Positions 58,617 to 64,000 of a stretch of 64,000 nucleotides of DNA are shown in pieces. The translations under genes were made by a program, and so were the position numbers. Numbering within the stretch: position 1 is the first letter of the stretch; every line of letters starts with the position of its first letter. Below the pieces are notes generated by a model, which had not been told where the DNA came from, ran no database searches, and saw only the letters and a program-made list of their open reading frames with translations. The stretch lies in NCBI GenBank assembly GCA_958296105.1, contig OY282441.1, positions 1,749,800 through 1,813,799 of the forward strand, in the 5' to 3' direction. The DNA is from an uncultured Dehalococcoidia bacterium (GTDB taxonomy: Bacteria > Chloroflexota > Dehalococcoidia > Lucifugimonadales > UBA1123).

Positions 58617-59795
58617 CTAGTCAGTTGCCTGTAGTTCGTGTTGGCGGTCTGGCGGGTGAACCAGAGCCGCCATGTTGTCTCGGTGGATCACTTCATCGCC
58701 GAAGTAGTGTCCCAGCGTCGGCTCGATGAGGTCCGAGCGCAAGCCCATGATGCGCCTGACGTCCGCAGAGTCGTAGTTGGCGATGCCGCAGGCGATCTGC
58801 CGCCGCCGCGCGTCCACGACCGTCACGACGTCGCCGCGATCGAAGTCGCCCAAAGAGCTCACCACGCCCGCCGGCAGCAGGCTCGTGTTGCGGGAGACGA
58901 GCGCGCGGACTGCGCCGCCGTCTATCACCAGCGCTTGAGACTCGCGCATCTGGCTCAGCAGGTAGCGCTTGCGGCTCTCGACTCTGGTCATGCTGGTTGG
59001 AAAGTGCGTCCCCAGCGCCTCGCCGTTCGCCAGTCTCAGCGCCGCTTCGGGAGTTTTGCCGCTGGCGATGATGGCGTCCACGCCGGAAGCGGTGGCGAGC
59101 TTGGCAGCTTCGAGCTTCGTGGTCATGCCGCCGCGTCCGCGTCCGTCGAAAGACGGCCCGCCAAACGCCTCGATCTCCTCCGTGAACGAAGTGACCACGG
59201 GAATCAGGCGCGCGTCCGGGTTCAGGTGGGGGTCGTCGGTAAACAGCCCGTCCACGTGTCCCAGCATGATGAGCAGATCGGCGTCCACTATATTGGCGAC
59301 CATGGCGGAGAGCATGTCGTTGTCGCCGAACACCCCGCCGCCAAGCTCGTCCACCGCCACCACGTCGTTCTCGTTGATGATAGGCACGATGCCATGCTCG
59401 ATCAGACCGATCAGCGTGTTGCGGATGTTCAGGTAGCCCTCCCTGTCGCTTAGGTCCTTGCTCGTGAGAAGCGCCTGCGCGACGCTGACATCGTGCCAGC
59501 CGAAGAGCTGCTCGTACACGTTCATCAGCCTCCCCTGTCCGACGGCGGCGAGTATCTGGCGCATGGGCAGGTTTCGGTAGCTGACCGAGTCGGGGAGCGC
59601 GTGTCTGCCGGCTGCCACCGCGCCGGACGAGACCAGCAGCATCTGGCGGCCTTCGGCTCGAAGGCGCGCGATCTGGCTGACGAGGCTCGCCATAGTCTCC
59701 AGATTCAGGCCGCTGGCGCCGCCCGTGATCAGTGCGGTGCCGGCCTTGACGACTATGCGGCGGCGCGCGCGTCCGCGTCTGTCATGTACGCTCAT
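58617..59795 (-). CDS. proB: Glutamate 5-kinase with PUA domain
   Basis: First, proline-inhibited step of proline synthesis: phosphorylates glutamate with ATP. The 392-residue protein has VVKAGTALITGG, the NENDVVAVDELGGGVFGDND substrate/Mg loop and GRGRGGMTTKLEAAKLA. The last ~80 residues form the PUA domain. The start has a short basic N-terminal extension (MSVHDRRGRARRR). Confidence 0.96.
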   Translation of the reverse strand: MSVHDRRGRARRRIVVKAGTALITGGASGLNLETMASLVSQIARLRAEGRQMLLVSSGAVAAGRHALPDSVSYRNLPMRQILAAVGQGRLMNVYEQLFGWHDVSVAQALLTSKDLSDREGYLNIRNTLIGLIEHGIVPIINENDVVAVDELGGGVFGDNDMLSAMVANIVDADLLIMLGHVDGLFTDDPHLNPDARLIPVVTSFTEEIEAFGGPSFDGRGRGGMTTKLEAAKLATASGVDAIIASGKTPEAALRLANGEALGTHFPTSMTRVESRKRYLLSQMRESQALVIDGGAVRALVSRNTSLLPAGVVSSLGDFDRGDVVTVVDARRRQIACGIANYDSADVRRIMGLRSDLIEPTLGHYFGDEVIHRDNMAALVHPPDRQHELQATD

Positions 59796-59929
59796 ATCCG
59801 AAACGTCGCGGCCGGCGCCCTTGGGGCTGTCTGCTGGCTAGTTGCGATCATGCGCGCCGGGCGACACTCAATACTAGCACAATCGGCGGTCAGCCATTCG
59901 CTTCGGAGTCGCGCCGCTCGCCGAGCGGT

Positions 59930-60544
59930 CTAAAGATACAGCCCGCGCGCGCGGATGTAGCCCTCGACCGACTTGGGAACGCAGTCTTCGATTGGCAGGC
60001 GCGCCGCGAGGCGAGCGCGTATGTCGGACGAGCTTATCGAGATCATCGGTCCCCGCTCGACTCGTATGCCGCGCCGCGCCGCGGGGAACGACATGGCGAT
60101 CTCGTCCGTCGAGACGTCTTCGGTTTCGGGGCGCGACATGGCGAAGACCTCGCACATGTCGAATATGCGCTCAGGCTCGCGCCAGCGACCCATCTCGCGC
60201 GCGGAGTCCATGCCCAGAATCAGCCACAGGTGCGCGCCGTTGCCCAGCCGCCGCCGCAGCTCCGCCAGCGTATCCACAGTGTAGGTCGGACCGGGACGGT
60301 CGATCTCCATGGAGGACGCCTCGAAACGGGGGCAGCCCTCGATGGCAAGCCGAACCATCGCCAGCCTGTGGCGCGCGTCGGCGATGCGCCTGTCCGCCTT
60401 GAGCCAGGGCCGGCCGGCCGGGATGAAGATGACCTTCCCCAGCCCCAGCGCATCGCGCGCGTGTCTGGCGATCAGCAGATGCCCCGTGTGGACGGGGTCG
60501 AACGTCCCGCCGAGAATTCCTATCTTTCGCGCATGTTCTGCCAT
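59930..60544 (-). CDS. nadD: Nicotinate-nucleotide adenylyltransferase
   Basis: Makes deamido-NAD from nicotinate mononucleotide and ATP. The 204-residue protein has GGTFDPVHTGHLLIA with the HxGH motif (His19, His22), DTLAELRRRL, and ISSSDIRARL as the ISSTxIR-type motif. The start ATG 60544 is the only one that fits the family N-terminus (KIGILGGTFDP); the longer frame is not supported. GGAGG lies about 13 nt upstream. Confidence 0.95.
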   Translation of the reverse strand: MAEHARKIGILGGTFDPVHTGHLLIARHARDALGLGKVIFIPAGRPWLKADRRIADARHRLAMVRLAIEGCPRFEASSMEIDRPGPTYTVDTLAELRRRLGNGAHLWLILGMDSAREMGRWREPERIFDMCEVFAMSRPETEDVSTDEIAMSFPAARRGIRVERGPMISISSSDIRARLAARLPIEDCVPKSVEGYIRARGLYL

Positions 60545-60568
60545 GTCACACAAACCGCCTCCAAGCGG

Positions 60569-60597
60569 ATTATAATGGATTCTATGCAGACGCCAAC
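60569..60597. promoter_or_regulatory. Palindromic shared -10 between nadD and the XRE-ImmA gene
   Basis: ATTATAAT (60569-60576) contains TATAAT on both strands. For nadD, TTGGCG (complement of 60591-60596) is 16 bp upstream. For the rightward gene no good -35 is visible. One site may serve both directions. Confidence 0.4.
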
Positions 60598-60617
60598 CAT
60601 GTACACTGCCCCTGACC

Positions 60618-61814
60618 ATGCCAAAAGTCAACCCTGAAATACTGACGTGGGCGCGGGAGACCGCCGGCCTCAGCCGTGAGGAAGCGGCGCGCAAGCTCCA
60701 AATCCGAGACGCTCGGGGAGTGAGGGCCGCTGATCGACTCGCGTGCCTCGAAAGCGGCGCGGAGGAACCGACGAGGCCCACCCTGACCAGAATGGCCAAA
60801 CAGTACCGCCGGCCGCTGCTCACCTTCTACCTCTCCGCGCCGCCCAGAACGGAGGGGCGGTGGACCGACTTCCGCACCCTGCCGGGCGACCAAGACCCGG
60901 CGGCATATGCTCTCGTGAATGCCCTGCTCAGGGACATGAGCGCCCGACAAAGCATGGTGCGCGCGGCGCTGGAAGACGAAGACGAAGCGGAACCTATCCC
61001 CTTCATAGGATCCATCAAGATGTCGGATGGAAAGCAGGCGGCTCTGCACACCTTGCGGGCCATCTTGGAAATGCCGAAAGACAGCTTCTACGGTCAATCC
61101 AACGCCGACAGCGCGTTCGCAGCTCTGCGGGGGCGCATCGAGGATGAGGGCGTCTTCGTTCTGCTCAAGGGCGATCTCGGCAGCTACCACACCGCGATAG
61201 ACGCCGAAGCGTTCCGAGGGTTTGCCATCGCGGATGAAGTCGCGCCGTTCATAGTGATCAACGACAGGGACGCGCGCGCCGCATGGTCGTTCACGCTCCT
61301 TCACGAGCTGGTACACCTGATTCTGGGGCAGACGGGTATGAGGGGTGACTACCGTGAAGACGCCGCCGAGCGCTTTTGCGATGGAGTCGCAAGCGAGTTT
61401 CTGCTGCCTGAAGAAGATTTGGCGCTGCTGAAGATCGCTCTCGCCTCGGAGCCAGCCCAGCAAATCGAAACACGGGTCAGCGACTTCGCGCGCCGGCGCA
61501 ACCTGAGCAGCTCGATGGTGGCATACCGCGCCTACTCCGCCAATATGATCGATCGCGGCACATACTCGAAACTTCGCAGCGAGTCCCGAAAGCGGTGGAT
61601 GGAAGAGCGCAAGCGACAGCGTGAACAGAATCGCGGCAGCGCCGGGGGGCCTAACTACTACATCGTCCGTCGCCATCGCAGCGGCGGCGCTCTGCTCGGC
61701 CTTGCGCGTAGAATGCTGGAGACGGGCGCGTTTTCGACCACCAAGGCGGCAAAGGTCTTGGGTATAAAGCCCACGCAAGTCGGCTCGATGCTCGGCTACG
61801 ACGGAGCGCCATAG
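60618..61814 (+). CDS. XRE-type HTH protein with ImmA/IrrE metallopeptidase domain
   Basis: A 398-residue protein. Residues 5-70 form an HTH with ARETAGLSREEAARKLQI. LLHELVHLILGQ (His229, Glu230, His233) is the HExxH zinc motif of the ImmA/IrrE (COG2856) peptidase, and ERFCDGVASEFLLPE gives the later conserved block. A second basic HTH-like segment lies at the C-terminus (TTKAAKVLGIKPTQVGSML). Such proteins are antitoxins or phage/ICE regulators cleaving repressors. The PIN-like gene 3 bp downstream makes a toxin-antitoxin pair likely. Confidence 0.88.
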   Translation: MPKVNPEILTWARETAGLSREEAARKLQIRDARGVRAADRLACLESGAEEPTRPTLTRMAKQYRRPLLTFYLSAPPRTEGRWTDFRTLPGDQDPAAYALVNALLRDMSARQSMVRAALEDEDEAEPIPFIGSIKMSDGKQAALHTLRAILEMPKDSFYGQSNADSAFAALRGRIEDEGVFVLLKGDLGSYHTAIDAEAFRGFAIADEVAPFIVINDRDARAAWSFTLLHELVHLILGQTGMRGDYREDAAERFCDGVASEFLLPEEDLALLKIALASEPAQQIETRVSDFARRRNLSSSMVAYRAYSANMIDRGTYSKLRSESRKRWMEERKRQREQNRGSAGGPNYYIVRRHRSGGALLGLARRMLETGAFSTTKAAKVLGIKPTQVGSMLGYDGAP

Positions 61815-61817
61815 AAC

Positions 61818-62306
61818 TTGCTCTACCTGATCGACGCGAACGTCCTCATCGACGCCCACCGAGACTACTATCCAATCGACAGGGTTCCCGATTTCTGGGA
61901 CTGGCTTCTAACAAGGGCAGGAGAAGAACGCTTGAAAATTCCCCAAGAGATTTACGAGGAGGTAATTGACGGAAAACATGACCTCGTTGACTGGCTGAGA
62001 GACAACAGGGCGACAATGGTTCTTGACGAGTCGGTCAAACCCGAACTCGTAACAAGAGTCGTCGAGCGTGGATACGCGCCTGACTTGACGGATGTAGAAA
62101 CCGAAAAGATGGGCCGCGACCCGTTTCTGATCGCCTATGCGCTTGCAGCGCCAGCCAGCCGCTGCGTAGTGACTGCGGAAGTGTCAAAGCCGAGCAGAAG
62201 CAGAGCCAACCGCCATATCCCTGACGTATGCAGCGACTTCGGCATACGGAGCATAAACACATTCCGACTAATCCGCGAGCTAGACTTCAGAATCGGCGGA
62301 GTATAG
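61818..62306 (+). CDS. DUF4411-type PIN-like protein (probable toxin)
   Basis: A 162-residue protein beginning LYLIDANVLIDAHRDYY, with the first PIN-domain Asp in LIDANV. KIPQEIYEEVIDG and MGRDPFLIAYALA supply the later acidic residues. This matches DUF4411 proteins, PIN-like and commonly paired with ImmA/IrrE-HTH proteins. It is probably a ribonuclease toxin. TTG start, 3 bp after the upstream stop. Confidence 0.82.
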   Translation: MLYLIDANVLIDAHRDYYPIDRVPDFWDWLLTRAGEERLKIPQEIYEEVIDGKHDLVDWLRDNRATMVLDESVKPELVTRVVERGYAPDLTDVETEKMGRDPFLIAYALAAPASRCVVTAEVSKPSRSRANRHIPDVCSDFGIRSINTFRLIRELDFRIGGV

Positions 62307-62450
62307 GAATCCCGATTCACGCAGCATGTCCATACCATAACAACGCAAGCCGGACCGCCATGCAACGACGGACAGCGTGGTCGTCCCAAGAAAGCGCTGG
62401 GGGCGCGCATCCAAGCTCCCGAAACATTACACCCTCAAAAGGAGAACACC

Positions 62451-63287
62451 ATGCCCACAGCCGCGCCAACCGATCACAGCGTAGAGGTCAACGGCCTCGA
62501 CATTCACTATCTGGACTGGGGAGGAGATTCCGCCAAGAACCTGCTCTTGGTACACGGGCAGGGCGGCAACGCCCACAACTGGGATCACATCGCCAGCGCG
62601 CTGCGCGAGGAGTTCCGCGTAATAGCCATCGACCAGCGCGGACACGGCGACTCCGACCACACCAGAGAAGGCTACGGAGTGGACAGGTTCGCAAGCGATC
62701 TCGCGGAGTTCGTGGAGAAGGTCGGCATCGCCCCGTGCGACTACGTGGGCGCGTCTCTGGGCGCGCGCAACGGAATCGCCTACGCGGGCGACCGCTCCGA
62801 CCACCTCAAGCATTTCGTCTGCCTCGACTACGGCCCCGAGATGAGCGTGGCTTCGGCGCGCAGCCAGATATCCGGCATGAACAGGCGGCGGCTGGGGTGG
62901 AGGAGCATCGACGAGTACGTCGATCTCCAGATGCAAGGCAACCCCAGACCCGGCGAGGAGCGCTACCGCCATCAGGCGCGGCACAGCCTCCGACTGAACT
63001 ACGCGGGCAAGTACGTCGCCAAGTCCGACCCCGAAATGTTCTGGATCAACGGCAGCTTCGGCGCGCGCGAGGTGCCGTACCTGTGGGAGCAGTGGGGGAA
63101 GATCACCTGCCCGATCATGGAGATGAAGGGCGGCGAGAGTGACTTCCTCTCGCCAGAAATCAAGGCGCGCATGATCGAAGCGCAGCCGTCCATGACGTGG
63201 GTGGACGTCCCCGAATCCGGACACGGCATCACCAACGACAATCCGGGCTTCCTGCTGAGCGAGCTGCGCGCCTTCTTCGTGGACTGA
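62451..63287 (+). CDS. Alpha/beta hydrolase
   Basis: A 278-residue protein with the alpha/beta-hydrolase core: oxyanion loop VHGQGGNAHNW, nucleophile elbow VGASLGAR (Ser102), and catalytic His258 in PESGHGI. The acid is probably Asp near SDFLSPE. It has no signal peptide. The substrate cannot be predicted; relatives include esterases, haloperoxidase-like and C-C hydrolases. AAAGGAG lies upstream of the ATG. Confidence 0.87.
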   Translation: MPTAAPTDHSVEVNGLDIHYLDWGGDSAKNLLLVHGQGGNAHNWDHIASALREEFRVIAIDQRGHGDSDHTREGYGVDRFASDLAEFVEKVGIAPCDYVGASLGARNGIAYAGDRSDHLKHFVCLDYGPEMSVASARSQISGMNRRRLGWRSIDEYVDLQMQGNPRPGEERYRHQARHSLRLNYAGKYVAKSDPEMFWINGSFGAREVPYLWEQWGKITCPIMEMKGGESDFLSPEIKARMIEAQPSMTWVDVPESGHGITNDNPGFLLSELRAFFVD

Positions 63288-63436
63288 GCCGCACGCTAAC
63301 CAAAACGCGCGCGGATGCGTTGTACTCAGTATGCGGCCGCGCGCGGGCGGCGTTCGCTCTCCGCCTCCACGGATTCCCTGTCGCCGAAGCGCGCGACCCG
63401 CGCAGATGGCGTTTGTCTTGGGAACGAGGTGTCCAG

Positions 63437-64000
63437 ATGTACAGATCGCATACGCTCCTTCTCGTGTTGTCCGTCCTCCTGACCGCTCTGGCAGTCGCCG
63501 CCTGCGCGGAAGGTGGAGAGCCGGAAGCGCAGCTGCCGCCGCGAGCCGTCGCCATGAGCGCAGACGCTCAGGCGGGGGAATCACACAGCCCCGAGCCGCG
63601 CGCCGTCGCGACAGACGCAGTCTCAGAATCCAATACGCGCCCGGCGCCGGTGGCGAGCGCGTCCGAGACAGCCGCAGTCTCAGAAGCCGCGCCGCTCCCG
63701 ACGAACGCCCAAGCCGCGGAGCGGACGCGGGGGCGAACGCCCGCCGATACGACAGCCGCAACCGCCGTTGAAGGGTCTGGAGCAGCCGCAGCGCCCGGCG
63801 CGGCTTCCGCATCTCTCAGCCCCGTCGTCACGCTTCCCACCACGGAGGTGGTCAAGATACTCGCGCCCTCCGTGGTGCATATAGCCACCGAGCTTGTGGG
63901 CGCGGGCGCGTTCAACGTGCCGGTGACCCCAAGCGGCGGCGGCACAGGCATCGTACTGAGCGAGGACGGACACGTACTGACCAACAGCCACGTAGTCGAG
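63437..64000 (+). CDS. HtrA/DegP-like trypsin-fold serine protease, start only (continues past window)
   Basis: The first 188 codons. A lipoprotein signal (LLTALAVAAC) is followed by ~110 low-complexity residues rich in Ala, Glu and Thr, then VVKILAPSVVHIATELV and GGGTGIVLSEDGHVLTNSHV, which is the start of the HtrA protease domain with the catalytic His. The Asp, Ser and any PDZ domain lie beyond the window. GAGGTG is 6 nt before the ATG. It would be a surface-tethered quality-control protease with a long spacer. Confidence 0.85.
   Translation, partial: MYRSHTLLLVLSVLLTALAVAACAEGGEPEAQLPPRAVAMSADAQAGESHSPEPRAVATDAVSESNTRPAPVASASETAAVSEAAPLPTNAQAAERTRGRTPADTTAATAVEGSGAAAAPGAASASLSPVVTLPTTEVVKILAPSVVHIATELVGAGAFNVPVTPSGGGTGIVLSEDGHVLTNSHVVE

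Overview
The window is GC-rich (low-to-mid 60s % by eye) and densely coded, with many GTG/TTG starts. It carries bacterial housekeeping genes (prfA, prmC, proB, proA, nadD, lysA, tRNA-Gly, tRNA-Phe), a CaiB-type CoA-transferase, an amidase, a 4-hydroxybutyrate-type CoA-transferase, an L-lactate permease and several lipoproteins. I see no outer-membrane protein. The largest surface protein is held by a C-terminal membrane helix with a basic tail, which fits a single-membrane bacterium. The family mix resembles Chloroflexota of the Dehalococcoidia/SAR202 type, but this placement is an inference from gene content only.

Layout. 1-4.9 kb: a CoA-transferase cut by the window edge, a small sulfite-oxidase-like enzyme, then the leftward operon prfA - coiled-coil membrane protein - prmC, whose last junction has been tandemly duplicated. 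4.97-13.3 kb: one giant cell-surface subtilase of about 2,785 residues. 13.4-16.5 kb: a zinc ABC transporter (znuACB) behind a near-consensus promoter and two palindromic operator-like sites. 16.6-42.3 kb: a large surface-glycan locus made of a rightward half (oxidoreductase, GT2, flippase, GT4, polymerase/ligase, radical SAM, sulfotransferase, PQQ dehydrogenase-cytochrome c, two GT-C transferases, NodB-like lipoprotein, methyltransferase) and a leftward half (membrane protein, second flippase, GT4, beta-propeller protein, B12-type radical SAM, methyltransferase). The halves converge on a 12-bp hairpin at 35.2 kb. 42.5-47.4 kb: an MNT/HepT toxin-antitoxin pair, a GLUG-repeat lipoprotein and a lactate permease. 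47.5-54.6 kb: tRNAs, lysA, a catabolic gene group (amidase, SDR, CoA-transferase) and a site-2 protease with CBS domains. 54.8-64 kb: an ABC exporter, proBA, nadD, an XRE-ImmA/PIN-like module, an alpha/beta hydrolase and the start of an HtrA-like protease.

The most unusual material is in the glycan locus. (1) Three unrelated proteins, a PQQ dehydrogenase-cytochrome c and two GT-C transferases, end in the same ~110-residue domain, encoded by very similar DNA and followed each time by the same palindromic repeats. (2) These MITE-like repeats, about 97 bp with imperfect terminal inverted repeats, fill most gaps, form 72-bp and 129-bp tandem arrays, supply the start region of two genes, and sit in-frame inside one gene. 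(3) Three long poly-G/C tracts (12, 14 and 16) lie in glycan genes at places where slippage would switch or alter the product. Together these suggest a glycan locus built for diversification by recombination and slippage. This is a hypothesis and needs population or read-level data.
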